Source of the DNA: Sphingobacteriia bacterium 28-36-52
GTDB lineage: Bacteria > Bacteroidota > Bacteroidia > Chitinophagales > Chitinophagaceae
Length of the DNA: 64,000 nt
Direction of reading: 5' to 3'
Assembly: GCA_002281575.1 (NCBI GenBank)
Contig: NCGN01000010.1
Span: 21,453 to 85,452, forward strand
Below, one piece after another: positions 17,369 to 27,600 of this stretch (its first letter is position 1; each line of letters opens with the position of its first letter). Under the pieces are notes generated by a model, which saw only the letters and a program-made list of their open reading frames with translations, made no database searches and had not been told where the DNA came from. The translations under genes were made by a program, and so were the position numbers.

Positions 17369-18835
17369 ATGAAAAATATCTTTCCCAAAACCACATTATT
17401 GTCCGCTTGTCTTTTGAGCCTTATAATGGCAACTGCGCAACAAACTACAACAGAAAAAGAAGTTGAAAAAGAAATTAAAAAGGCAGAAAAAGAAATTCAG
17501 AATGCCGACAAGGAAATTAAAAAAGCCAATAGAGAAGTAAAAGTTGCCAATATACAGATTGAAAAATCGGTAAAAGAAAGTATGGCAAAAGCATTAAAAC
17601 CAATTGTGGTAGAAGGCTTCCCTATAAGGGGCTCAGGCTATACTACTGTTAATGGTTTTGCTATGAATATGAATCAGAATTTTGATCATGTATTTAACGA
17701 CCTGAAAGATGTAAAAGCCAAAGAAGTAAGTCAAGAAATAAGCACTTCTAAATCCCCCGATATCTATATAGACAATACATCTAGAAATATTCAAATCAAA
17801 ATTTGGGACCAATCAAAAGTAAAAGTAGTGACTACTGTTTATTATGAGGGTGACGGAAAGTTAAGTGATGAAGAATGGTTCGAAAAAATGAATCTTTCTT
17901 TAAAATCAATTGGCACCACTGTAAGAGTAAAATCTGGAACTATTTCTGGTGGCAGCTATACCATTAATGGCAATACATTTGGCTGGAGTGGAAGTACCGG
18001 TGTAGCCGTATTTAACGATAAAGGAGAAAGTATTGGCAGCAAATCGAACACAAAAAGAATGGTTACTATTTATGTTCCTGCTGCTAGCAAATTAGACATA
18101 GATAGCAAATATGCAGATGTTCAATTAACCGGAAATTATGGGAATGCTACCGTAGATATTTCGAATGGCAGTTTGGAAGCAGAAAGTTTTTCCAAATTAT
18201 ACCTACGTTCTAAATATTCTAATGTAACTATGGAAAATGCTGCTATTGCTGAAATTGAATTTATGAATGGTCGTTTTTCGGCCAAAGAAATTGGTGAAGC
18301 AGACTTAGATACCAAGTATTCTACTATTGAAATAGCCAGCGCAAAAAAAGCAGTATTTAGAAGCACCAACGATGAATACGAAATAGAAGATGCCAACGAG
18401 TTAAGAGGTAGAAAGAACTATGGTAATTTCAGAATTACCAAATTAAATGGCTCTCTCGAAATGGATGGCACCAACGCTGATGTTAAAATAAGAAGCGTGG
18501 GAGCAAATCTCGATTTAATCAAAATTGATAATAAGTACGCCGATATTCGTATTCCACTGAGAAATATCAAGAATTATACAGTAAAATTCAATGGGGTATT
18601 TAGTACAGTGTACGGAAACTTTGAAAAAGAACCATTAATAGAAGAAGAGAAAAAACCATTGGCAAAGGAAAAAGAGACCGACGCCTTGGCTAGACAACTA
18701 ATTGAAGTGAATCGATCTATTACTCGCTATTCTCAAACTATAGATAACGAAACGAGGTTCAGCGCTAAAGTAGGCGAAGGCAAGGGGCTTAAAATAGACA
18801 TGAATTGCCAGAATTGCACCGTTGACTTTAAATAA
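17369..18835 (+). CDS. Secreted DUF4097-like beta-helix protein with N-terminal coiled coil
   Basis: A 488-residue protein. A signal peptide (MKNIFPK...SLIMATAQ) is followed by a highly charged heptad stretch (about residues 27-70, repeats of KEIKKA/KEIQNA). A long right-handed beta-helix-like region then has recurring SKYADV, SKYSNV, TKYSTI and NKYADI segments at about residues 240-400, as in DUF4097 putative adhesin domains. Third gene of the sigma/anti-sigma operon, so a likely target or sensor partner of that signalling unit. The ATG at 17369 begins the signal peptide; the earlier ATG at 17336 lies within the anti-sigma gene. Confidence 0.75.
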   Translation: MKNIFPKTTLLSACLLSLIMATAQQTTTEKEVEKEIKKAEKEIQNADKEIKKANREVKVANIQIEKSVKESMAKALKPIVVEGFPIRGSGYTTVNGFAMNMNQNFDHVFNDLKDVKAKEVSQEISTSKSPDIYIDNTSRNIQIKIWDQSKVKVVTTVYYEGDGKLSDEEWFEKMNLSLKSIGTTVRVKSGTISGGSYTINGNTFGWSGSTGVAVFNDKGESIGSKSNTKRMVTIYVPAASKLDIDSKYADVQLTGNYGNATVDISNGSLEAESFSKLYLRSKYSNVTMENAAIAEIEFMNGRFSAKEIGEADLDTKYSTIEIASAKKAVFRSTNDEYEIEDANELRGRKNYGNFRITKLNGSLEMDGTNADVKIRSVGANLDLIKIDNKYADIRIPLRNIKNYTVKFNGVFSTVYGNFEKEPLIEEEKKPLAKEKETDALARQLIEVNRSITRYSQTIDNETRFSAKVGEGKGLKIDMNCQNCTVDFK

Positions 18836-18886
18836 AATAGCCATATAAATTTTACAGCGCCGATTCTCATGTGTTAAGTCGGTATC

Positions 18887-18914
18887 GTACCCCGTTTCAA
18901 CGGGGTACTTTGTT
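18887..18914 (+). terminator. Intrinsic terminator of the sigma/anti-sigma operon
   Basis: A near-perfect stem GTACCCCGTT (18887-18896) with AACGGGGTAC (18899-18908), followed by TTTGTT. It lies 52 bases after the stop codon of the DUF4097-like gene. Confidence 0.8.
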
Positions 18915-18927
18915 ATTGTATATACCT

Positions 18928-18935
18928 TAACTTTG
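18928..18935 (+). promoter_or_regulatory. -7 promoter box of the CNNM transporter gene
   Basis: TAACTTTG matches TAnnTTTG exactly and sits seven bases before the ATG at 18943, so the message would be leaderless or nearly so. A TTTG at 18909-18912 is slightly too close for an ideal -33 element. Confidence 0.4.
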
Positions 18936-18942
18936 GCTCATT

Positions 18943-20202
18943 ATGACGCATATCTATACCATTCTTAGTATAGTGGGTACTTTGCTTTTTATCGGCTTTT
19001 TTGCGGGGTATGAAATTGCATTCGTAACTGCCAACAGATTGAGCATTGAATTAAAGAAAAAGCAGGGTAAAAGAAGCGGTGCTATTTTGGCCCAATTCAT
19101 AGAATCTCCTGCCCGATTTATTGGAACCTGTTTAATAGGAGTCAATGTTTTTTTAGTAATCTATGGTTTGCTTTTTGACGAGCTGCTTAAAACGGGTATC
19201 TGGTTACCTCTACAAATTGAAAACAACTTATTAAAACTGGCTTTTGATACTTTAATTTCTACCCTAGTGGTTTTGGTTATTGGAAAATTCTTACCAAAAG
19301 CAATTTTCAGAGCAAAGAGTGATAGCTTATTATTTGTATTTGCTCCGGTTGCTAATTTTTTCCATCACTTATTTCTTCCATTAACCAATTTATTCGTAAA
19401 CATTTCTCAATGGATTTTGAAATACATTTTTAATGTACGAGTGAAAGATAAAAACGAAGCGTTTACTAAAATTGACTTGGAACATTTTTTTCAACAAACC
19501 AAGGACCAAGACGACGAAAATCAAGAACTAAATACGGAACTTTTTGAAAATGCATTAAGCTTACCTACCGTTAAGATTAGACAATGCTTGGTACCTAGAA
19601 CAGAAATAGTTGCGCTTGAAGTAACAGACTCAATTGGTGAAGCCAGGAATCTATTTATTCAAACCAAATTAAGTAAACTGCTGGTATACGAAGACAGCAT
19701 AGATAATATTGTAGGTTATATTCACCAGTTAGATTTATTTAATCGTCCGGAAAGTGTAAAAGCAATGCTACACCCAATTGTAGCGGTTCCCGAAAGCATG
19801 AGCGCTACGGATTTGATGAATAAATTCACCAAAGAAAGAAAAAGCATTGCATGGGTTGTAGATGAATTTGGCGGAACTTCAGGAATAGTAACTATGGAAG
19901 ATTTATTAGAAGAGATTTTTGGTGAAATTCAAGACGAATACGACACAGAGGAATTTGTAGAGAAGCAATTAGCAGAAGATGAATTTATTTTTAGTGGTAG
20001 AATGGAGTTGGATTATTTGAATGAAAAATACAACCTCAATTTTCCTGCTAGTGATTCAGAAACATTGAGTGGTTACATTATCAATGAACATGAAACCATC
20101 CCGAAACAAAAAGAAACCATTATCATCAATAATTTCAAGTTTGATATTTTAACTGTATCTGAGAGAAGAATAGAAATGGTTAAGATGAAAGTATTACAAT
20201 AA
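18943..20202 (+). CDS. CNNM/CorC family transporter with CBS domains
   Basis: A 419-residue inner-membrane protein of the CNNM (DUF21) family, often called hemolysin-related; characterised relatives move or regulate Mg2+/Co2+. The N-terminal DUF21 region (residues 1-150) has about four membrane segments. A CBS pair follows at about residues 200-330 (CLVPRTEIVALE, then WVVDEFGGTSGIVTMEDLLEEIFGEI), and a CorC_HlyC domain ends the protein. The Bacteroidota gliding protein GldE is a homologue, but nothing here shows a gliding role. tatC follows two bases downstream. Confidence 0.88.
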   Translation: MTHIYTILSIVGTLLFIGFFAGYEIAFVTANRLSIELKKKQGKRSGAILAQFIESPARFIGTCLIGVNVFLVIYGLLFDELLKTGIWLPLQIENNLLKLAFDTLISTLVVLVIGKFLPKAIFRAKSDSLLFVFAPVANFFHHLFLPLTNLFVNISQWILKYIFNVRVKDKNEAFTKIDLEHFFQQTKDQDDENQELNTELFENALSLPTVKIRQCLVPRTEIVALEVTDSIGEARNLFIQTKLSKLLVYEDSIDNIVGYIHQLDLFNRPESVKAMLHPIVAVPESMSATDLMNKFTKERKSIAWVVDEFGGTSGIVTMEDLLEEIFGEIQDEYDTEEFVEKQLAEDEFIFSGRMELDYLNEKYNLNFPASDSETLSGYIINEHETIPKQKETIIINNFKFDILTVSERRIEMVKMKVLQ

Positions 20203-20204
20203 AC

Positions 20205-21059
20205 ATGGCACTATTTAATAGAAAAGCAACAGCAGAAAAGGAAGAGATGTCATTTATTGATCATCTTGAAGAATTAAGAGGGCATATCATTCGTTCGGTT
20301 ATTTCCATTTTGGTAATGGCGTTGCTAATATTTATATATCGCAACTGGATATTTGATAATATTATTGTTGGCCCTATCAATAAAGACTTTGTTAGCTATA
20401 AGGCACTTTGTGATTTTAGCAGATGGCTAGGAATTGGGGATGCATTGTGTATGCCCCCTGTAGAAGTAACCATGCAGAGTACCACATTTGGTGGACAGTT
20501 CTTAAGCACCATTAGCATGGCCATTGTGGGTGGTATTATTATGGCGTTCCCTTATATTTTTTGGGAATTCTGGCGTTTTGTTAAACCAGCTTTAAAAGAA
20601 AAAGAAGTTAAAAATACTCGTTTCATTATTTTTTGGGTTTCATTCTTCTTCTTTTGTGGCGCGGCTTTTGGTTATTTTTTATTGGGGCCGTTCACCTTTA
20701 ACTTCTTGGCCGGATTTCAATTGGGTACAGAGAATATGATTGTAACCAGACCAACATTTTCTGATTATTTAGACAACTTAACCAATATTATTTTAGGTTG
20801 TGGATTGGCATTTGAATTGCCTGTATTGGCTTATATTCTAACCCAAATTGGAATCATCACCCCTAGCTTTTTAAGGGCTACCCGTAAGTATGCTGTAGTA
20901 ATTATTTTAATTGTTGCCGCATTTATTACGCCTAGTCCAGATTGGATGAGCCAATTGATTGTGTTCATTCCTTTATTCTTACTATATGAATTAAGCATTC
21001 TGGTTTCTGCAAGAGTATTTAAGAAATTAGAAAAAGACGAAGACAAAGAGTGGGATTAA
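20205..21059 (+). CDS. tatC: Twin-arginine translocase subunit TatC
   Basis: A 284-residue polytopic protein with six predicted membrane helices, the receptor that recognises RR signal peptides for export of folded proteins. The N-terminus has the conserved FIDHLEELRGHIIRS motif with Glu and Arg contacts for signal peptides, and the central YIFWEFWRFVKPAL loop is typical. No TatA or TatB gene is nearby. At least five proteins in this window carry Tat-type signals (at 1846, 50062, 51673, 52598 and 54903 on their respective strands), so this gene is functionally linked to the sugar-oxidation region. Confidence 0.96.
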   Translation: MALFNRKATAEKEEMSFIDHLEELRGHIIRSVISILVMALLIFIYRNWIFDNIIVGPINKDFVSYKALCDFSRWLGIGDALCMPPVEVTMQSTTFGGQFLSTISMAIVGGIIMAFPYIFWEFWRFVKPALKEKEVKNTRFIIFWVSFFFFCGAAFGYFLLGPFTFNFLAGFQLGTENMIVTRPTFSDYLDNLTNIILGCGLAFELPVLAYILTQIGIITPSFLRATRKYAVVIILIVAAFITPSPDWMSQLIVFIPLFLLYELSILVSARVFKKLEKDEDKEWD

Positions 21060-21092
21060 TCAACCTATATACTTCACATTAAAGATTATTTT

Positions 21093-21548
21093 ATGGCTTA
21101 TGTTTTTGATGCTTCCAAACCCATTTCAATTGGTAGCGACCATGCAGGATTTGCGTATAAATCTGCTTTAATTGCTTGGTTAACCGAAAAAGGCTACCAA
21201 GTTACCGACCATGGAACTTATTCCTTAGATTCTGTAGATTATCCCGACTTTGCACATCCTACTGCAGCTGCAGTAGAAAAGGGTGAAGCAGGTTTTGGTA
21301 TATTGATTTGTGGAAGTGCCAATGGAGTAGCCATTACTGCAAATAAACACCAAGGTATTAGGGCGGCGCTTTGTTGGCAGAATGATGTGGCTGAATTATC
21401 TAGACTTCACAACAATGCCAATATCATCTGCATACCTGCAAGGTTTGTAGCATTGCCCCTGGCAGAACAAATGATTGATCTTTTTATGAATACTTCATTC
21501 GAAGGTGGTAGACACGCCAGCAGAGTGAATAAAATTAGCTGTAACTAA
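21093..21548 (+). CDS. rpiB: Ribose-5-phosphate isomerase B
   Basis: A 151-residue RpiB/LacAB-type isomerase converting ribulose 5-phosphate and ribose 5-phosphate (or a similar sugar phosphate). IGSDHAGFAYK carries the substrate-binding Asp-His; VDYPDFAHP, then GILICGSANGVAITANKH with the catalytic Cys in LICGS, and GIRAALCW follow. Family members usually read GTGIG where this has GSANG, a mild deviation. Cytoplasmic, pentose phosphate pathway. It begins 33 bases after tatC. Confidence 0.93.
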   Translation: MAYVFDASKPISIGSDHAGFAYKSALIAWLTEKGYQVTDHGTYSLDSVDYPDFAHPTAAAVEKGEAGFGILICGSANGVAITANKHQGIRAALCWQNDVAELSRLHNNANIICIPARFVALPLAEQMIDLFMNTSFEGGRHASRVNKISCN

Positions 21549-21559
21549 ACCAAAAAGCC

Positions 21560-23107
21560 ATGATGAAAAAAATCCTGTTTGGTGCAATGTTCCTTTCAAC
21601 TGGAATTGCATACGGACAAAAAGAAGATGCATCAACCAAGTTTGCTGCATTAATTACCCCCGCTTCAATGAAAGAAAAATTGACCATTTTGGCAGGGCCA
21701 GAAATGGAGGGAAGAGAAACTGGTATGCCAGGCGAAAGAAAAGCCGCTGCCTACATTGAATCTGAATTCAAAAGAATGGGACTTAAGCCAGGTAATGGCA
21801 ATAGCTACCAACAATATTTTAATGTATACCAAGACGAATTGTCTAGTATTGAATTAAGGGTTAATGGAAAATTATATAACTGGGACAAAGACTATATGAT
21901 GTCTTTGCAGTCCATTGCCGATGGTAAAGCCAGCTCTAAAGAATTGGTGTTTGTTGGATACGGTATTGTTGATAAAGCTGCTTCAATAGATGACTATGCA
22001 GGCCTTGATGTAAAAGGTAAAACAGTGATGATTTTAGACGGCGCTCCAGCAGGATATAAAGCCCCAGCTCCTGTACCAGGATCAAGAACTCCAAGTCCTA
22101 TTTCAGGTTTTGCCAAAGCAGCTGCAGCAAGAACAGCAGGTGCTACTGGTATCGTTTTAGTTTCAAAAGATTTTCCTCGCAAAACAGCAACTCCAGTAAA
22201 AGGAAATATTTACATGAATAAGCCTACTGGCGCTCCTTTTATGATGGTGACTGTTTCAGAAGAAATGGCTTCAGCATTAGCTGGAAGAACCACTAAACTT
22301 ACTAGTGCTGCATTAGCTGCATTACCTAAAGGAAAATATGTTGCTGAATTAAGCATTGCTGCCGATAAAAAATCAACTACTCTAGAAACCAGTAATGTGA
22401 TTGGTATTATTGAAGGAACCGACAAAAAAGACGAATACGTTTTCATGACCGGACACCACGATCACTTGGGTAAAAGAGGAGACGTGATTTATTATGGTGC
22501 AGACGATGATGGTTCTGGAACGGTAGGTGTGATGCAAATGGCAGAAGCTTTTGCTGCAGCAGCTAAAAAAGGAAACAAGCCTCGCAGAACTTTGGTATTC
22601 ATGACTGTAACGGGAGAAGAAAAAGGCCTTTGGGGTTCTCAATATTATTCTGAACATCCAATTTTCCCATTAGATAAAACCACCGTTGATTTAAATACCG
22701 ATATGATTGGAAGAGTAGATACAGAAAGAAAAACTGCTGATACCCTTAATTATATCTATGTAATTGGTCACGATAAGTTAAGCTCTGATTTAGCAAAAAT
22801 TAATGAGGGCGTGAATGCTAAGCATTTGAATATGACTTTAGATTACAAGTACGATGATCCTAAAGATGTAAACAGAATTTATTACAGAAGCGACCACTAC
22901 AACTTTGCACGCAAAGGCGTTCCAATTTTATTTTTCTACGATGGAATGTTAAAAGCAGAATACCACCAACCAGGTGATACAGTTGACAAAATCAACTTTG
23001 AATTAATGGAGAAAAGAGCAAAGCTCGTATTCTATACAGCATGGGATATGGCTAATAGAGACGAGATGTTAAAGAGAGATATCCCTTTAACGATGCCTGC
23101 CAGATAA
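21560..23107 (+). CDS. M28 family metallopeptidase, secreted
   Basis: A 515-residue zinc aminopeptidase-like protein with a signal peptide ending near GIAYGQ. A PA-like insert lies around residues 115-260, and the co-catalytic di-zinc site is complete: GHHDHLG (His), DDDGSGTVG (bridging Asp), GEEKGLWGS (general base Glu and Glu ligand), NTDMIGR (Asp) and YHQPGD (His). It would trim N-terminal residues from peptides in the periplasm or outside. Tandem ATGs at 21560 and 21563 are both possible starts. A convergent SusD gene lies after a shared terminator. Confidence 0.92.
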   Translation: MMKKILFGAMFLSTGIAYGQKEDASTKFAALITPASMKEKLTILAGPEMEGRETGMPGERKAAAYIESEFKRMGLKPGNGNSYQQYFNVYQDELSSIELRVNGKLYNWDKDYMMSLQSIADGKASSKELVFVGYGIVDKAASIDDYAGLDVKGKTVMILDGAPAGYKAPAPVPGSRTPSPISGFAKAAAARTAGATGIVLVSKDFPRKTATPVKGNIYMNKPTGAPFMMVTVSEEMASALAGRTTKLTSAALAALPKGKYVAELSIAADKKSTTLETSNVIGIIEGTDKKDEYVFMTGHHDHLGKRGDVIYYGADDDGSGTVGVMQMAEAFAAAAKKGNKPRRTLVFMTVTGEEKGLWGSQYYSEHPIFPLDKTTVDLNTDMIGRVDTERKTADTLNYIYVIGHDKLSSDLAKINEGVNAKHLNMTLDYKYDDPKDVNRIYYRSDHYNFARKGVPILFFYDGMLKAEYHQPGDTVDKINFELMEKRAKLVFYTAWDMANRDEMLKRDIPLTMPAR

Positions 23108-23130
23108 CATAACTGTTCAATACAAAAAAT

Positions 23131-23165
23131 AAGCCCCGGACTAGAAACAGTACCGGGGCTTTTAA
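23131..23165. terminator. Bidirectional terminator between M28 peptidase and SusD genes
   Basis: AAGCCCCGG (23131-23139) pairs with CCGGGGCTT (23153-23161), with inner ACT/AGT extending the stem. A T tract follows on the plus strand, and the A-rich stretch before it gives T's on the minus strand. Confidence 0.85.
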
Positions 23166-23201
23166 TTGCAAACAATCGTGACTCTTTAACTAGCAAAATA
23201 T

Positions 23202-24626
23202 TTATTTTACCAACCACATTAAACCATAGTTCTCATCCTTTCCACCTAATGCAGTAACAGCAGCTGCATAGTTAACGGGATTTAAAGAAGCCTCGGTTGG
23301 TGAATAACCTAAACGCATTGGAATTCCTCTTGAATCTACTGCATCAACAGCAGGAGTTAATACAGGGAAACCAGTTCTGCGCCAGTCTTTCCAAGCTTCA
23401 TAACTAGCTAAATAATTGTGTACCCATTTTTCGGTCATGATTTTCTTATGCCCATCTACTGCAGAATAAGCAATCTCTGGTAATGCTGTATAAGTATCAT
23501 ACTTTGCTTGATTAAATACACCGTACATTTCCCAAGAAGCTTTAATAGCGGCTTTGTATTTTGCCTCTGCTTCTACGTCGCCACCTGCTACATAGCCTAG
23601 CTTAGCAGCTTCTGCCTGCATAAACAAAACCTGTGCATAATTATGCAAAGTAAGTGGAGAATTTTGGCCTCTGAAAGCAGTTCCAATTCTGCTGAAGGCT
23701 GCAGGAATATTAACTGCCACATTTCTACCATAAGGTAAGCCTTTGATAACACCACCAGCCAAAGTTTCAGCAAATACAGGTAGTCTTGGATCGGCTTTTG
23801 GATCCATATAATCGGTCATGGTTTTACTGATAGCATAGTCATTACGATTGCTAATAGTATAGTTGTTATACCATGGATTATAGTTATTAGGGTCCCCAGC
23901 AATATACTTGTAATTGATATTCTGTGCATTGCTAGTGATTACACCTGCAGCAAGAGCAGCAGCATATTCGGTTTTACCTTTTGCAATATCTGCTTTTGAA
24001 ATACGCAATGCCATGACCATTCTGGTGGTATTAGCAAAACGCTTCCATGCAGCCATATTGCCATTCAATAAAATATCTCCAACTACAGAAGACTCCGTTT
24101 CTTTAATTTGAGCTACTGCTTCAGTAAGCTCTTTAAATAAGGCGGTATAAATGTCTTGTTGCTTATCGTACTTAGGCGCATAATTTTTATCTCCTTGTAA
24201 TGCCTCAGAATAAGGAATATCTCCCCATATATCGGTCATTTGCAAAAAGTAATAGGCCTTCAAAATACGAGCAACTGCAATTTGGTTACTCTTAGAGCCA
24301 TTTCCATTAGCAGAAGATGAACCCGCATTGTTATCGTTAATAATGGTTTGTAAATCATACAATGGCCCTACATACCAACCAGCGAAACTAGAGTTTCTAT
24401 CGCTATACAAGGAAGATCCAGGATAAGGACCTTCAGATAAATGTTGAACATACAAAGAACCTAATCTTGCACTAGTAACATAAGTACTTAATGCTTGTTC
24501 TGCATTCGTTAACAATGCTTTGGTAGAAGCCGTAGTTAATTGTGCGGGAGAAATATTGGTATCGCCAAACTTGTTACAACTTTGTAACGTAGCCAGCAAA
24601 CCAAAAACGATTAATATTTTTTTCAT
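23202..24626 (-). CDS. SusD/RagB-like nutrient-binding lipoprotein
   Basis: A 474-residue outer-membrane surface lipoprotein. The signal has lipobox TLQSC with Cys at about residue 16, followed by NKFGDTNISP. Family features are the TPR-like helices with VARILKAYYFLQMTDIWGDIPYSEAL around residues 110-135, and the C-terminal YEAWKDWRRTGFP segment. It belongs to the SusD-like_2 branch, by its length and the GDIPYSEA motif. It forms the lid of the SusC transporter encoded just upstream, 33 bases away. The substrate is not evident, as no glycoside hydrolase is adjacent; a secreted M28 peptidase lies next door. Confidence 0.93.
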   Translation of the reverse strand: MKKILIVFGLLATLQSCNKFGDTNISPAQLTTASTKALLTNAEQALSTYVTSARLGSLYVQHLSEGPYPGSSLYSDRNSSFAGWYVGPLYDLQTIINDNNAGSSSANGNGSKSNQIAVARILKAYYFLQMTDIWGDIPYSEALQGDKNYAPKYDKQQDIYTALFKELTEAVAQIKETESSVVGDILLNGNMAAWKRFANTTRMVMALRISKADIAKGKTEYAAALAAGVITSNAQNINYKYIAGDPNNYNPWYNNYTISNRNDYAISKTMTDYMDPKADPRLPVFAETLAGGVIKGLPYGRNVAVNIPAAFSRIGTAFRGQNSPLTLHNYAQVLFMQAEAAKLGYVAGGDVEAEAKYKAAIKASWEMYGVFNQAKYDTYTALPEIAYSAVDGHKKIMTEKWVHNYLASYEAWKDWRRTGFPVLTPAVDAVDSRGIPMRLGYSPTEASLNPVNYAAAVTALGGKDENYGLMWLVK

Positions 24627-24659
24627 AAAATGTCTTTTTGTTTTTACTGAATTCGTTTA

Positions 24660-27600
24660 CTAAAATGATGCTCTTAAGTTGATACCAAATTGTCTGGTAG
24701 AAGATAACTGACCACCTTCACGATAGAAAGTTTCTAACTCTGATGGATCAACACCCCACTTTTTGGTAGTAGCCCAAATTAACCAGGCATTCTGAACCAT
24801 AAAGCCAATATTAGCAGACTTTACAAATGGAAGCGATTTTAGTGCAGAACTTGGAATAGTATATCCAAACCTGATTTCTCTTAATTTAACATAAGAACCA
24901 TCTAGTAAAACATTACTTGCATCACGCTGACGAGCAGTATACCAATAAGCTCTTGCAGAAATATATCGGTTGTTTTCTTTACCAGCTAACGCACCATTAG
25001 CAAAAATTCCTGGAATACGAATTCCTCCACCTCCAGCATTACCACCTGCTGTGGTATAAGCTCCAGGGTAATCTCTCCAATCATTGCCTTTATCATTCTT
25101 ACCAACTGTTTCTTGAGAAAGTCCAGTACCCGAATTAAAGTTTCTGGTTTCAGAATAGAATAAACCACCGCTTTGGAAATCAATACTGAAAGTAAGATCA
25201 AAAGATTTATACTTGAATGCATTAAACATACCACCAGTAAATTTAGGTAGCACATTTCCTATACGTTGATTGATATCATATTGAGGTTGACCGGTAGCAT
25301 CAATTAAAGTTTGACCTGTTGCTGGATCAGTTCTCCATTTTCTACCATAATAAGTTCCCCATTCGCCTCCTACTCTATGTTCTAAACGAGTATCGTAACG
25401 ATTGGTTGCATATAAGTAGGTATTAATTCCTGGAGCCAATTCCTTAATGCTGTTCTGATTTTTAGCCCAGTTTAAAGTTACATCCCAGCTAAAGTTTCTG
25501 GTTTCAATTGGTTTACCACTAAGCGTGATTTCAATACCCTTACTTTGAATATTACCTGCATTAATTTGAGCAGTAGAGAATCCACTTGCAGGTGTTACAT
25601 CTATACCCAAAATTTGATCGGTATTGTTATTTTGGTAATAAGTAACATCTAGACCAATTTTCTTGAATAAACGTAATTCAACACCAAACTCATAAGCCTT
25701 GGTTAAGGCTGGTTTTATTCCACCACCCTTAAATTGGTTTCCAATAGTTGCAGATGGATTGGTTCCGTAAAAAGAGCCATTTCCTATTGCTAAATTAAGT
25801 GCATGTGCTCCTAAGTCTGAACCTACGCTAGCAAAAGACGCTCTTAATTTACCATAAGTAAGCCAGCTGGTTTTAACCAATTCGGTGAAAATAAAGCTGG
25901 TGCTTAATGAAGGATATAAATAGGAATTACTTTGAGTAGGCAACGCTGAAGACCAGTCATTACGCAATGTACCTTCAACAAATAATAAATCTCTCCACCC
26001 TATAGAAGCTTTTCCTAATACTGAATTCACTGTTTTCTTTTCATATGAACGACCAACACTTGGTCTTGAAATAGATGCAGCAATATCAAAATAATTAGGA
26101 GAGCTTAATCCGCCTTGTGTGCCCATTGATAAAGCACTGTAGCTGTTCTTACGTACGTTACCTCCAATCATTCCATCTACAGAAAAGTCACCAAATTTAT
26201 TCTTGTACATAATATTGGTTTCAAAATTCATTTCTGAATATCTATTCTGAGAAATATTAAAATAATCTAGTGTTAAAGCCCCTGTTGGCATTCTACTAGT
26301 GTTTTCGGTATTATAAGTATTAGCTCTTACATAAGATTGAATATTTAAATGCTTATTGATTTTAATATTCATACCCACGTTTCCAATTAATCTGTTTTCA
26401 GCCTGGGTTGCAATTGCTTCATTTACGATAAAGTAAGGATTGTCCCAATACTGTGGCCTTCCATAAACTGAGATATCAGCACTTGCATTCGGGTCTCCAA
26501 TATTCCATGAATTTAAACTACCATCAGGTTCTCTATAGTTTACCATACGCTTCATGTCTAATTGACGTTGAAACCATTGGTTAAAATTCTGCGTAATGTT
26601 TAATCCATCTAAACGATACCCTTCAGCAGGTTTACCTCTTGTACTATTGGTAGTATAAGTAAGGTCAGTAGAAATAGTAATGTACTTACCAATATCGAAT
26701 GAACCATTCAAAGCCAACTGATGTTGATCTCTGTTTGCATTTGGTATCATCAAACTTCTGTTTTGATTGGCATAAGTCATTCTTAAATTATAGCCTTCAC
26801 CACCAGAAGAAAATGCTACTGAATTGTTTTTATTTACACCCGTTCTAAAAAAGTCTTTCACATTATTTGGCTGTGGAGTTAAAGGAGTTAATTGTCCAAA
26901 CTCTGAACCAGGGTACCAGCTCCAATAAGCACGGTAATTGTCTCCATTCATTTTAGGTCCCCAACTTTCATCGGCACCATATTCTAACATACGTTGACCA
27001 TTGAAAGCAGCCCATGATGCAGGATGTATTGCAGGATTGTATTTAAACAAATAAAAACCTTGTGCATCAAAAGATGATCCAGCAGAAGTAAGAGCCGAAG
27101 AATATCCACCCGCGTAATCATTTTGGTAAGGAGGCAGTAGTGCCAATTTTTCAAAAGTTAAACCCAAGTTTACATCTACACTAGTGAACTTTTTGCGGGT
27201 TCCTTTTTTGGTAGTAATTACTACTGCACCATTTGCAGCACGTTGACCATACAAAGCAGTAGACGCAGGTCCTTTTAATACAGAAACACTTTCAATATTA
27301 TCCAAAATTACTGCAGACTGATTCGTAATGGTTCCATCTACCACAAAAATGGGCGCCTGAGGTCCTAAACCAGTAACCCCACGAATTAAGATATCGGCAT
27401 TATCAAATGAAGAACTAGGTGAACCTACTAACTGAACACCTGCCACTTTACCAGCCAAAGAAGTACTGATATCTAAAGACTTGGCAACTGTTAAGTTTTC
27501 TCCTTTTACTTCTTGAACTGCGTAACCAAGGGCTTTCTTTTCTCTTTTAACACCTAGTGCGGTAACCACCACTTCACTAAGGTTATCTACTTCTTCTTTC

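Noticed and set aside
18943..20202. Gliding protein GldE
   Set aside because: The CBS/CorC architecture is shared with general CNNM proteins, and no other gliding gene is nearby.
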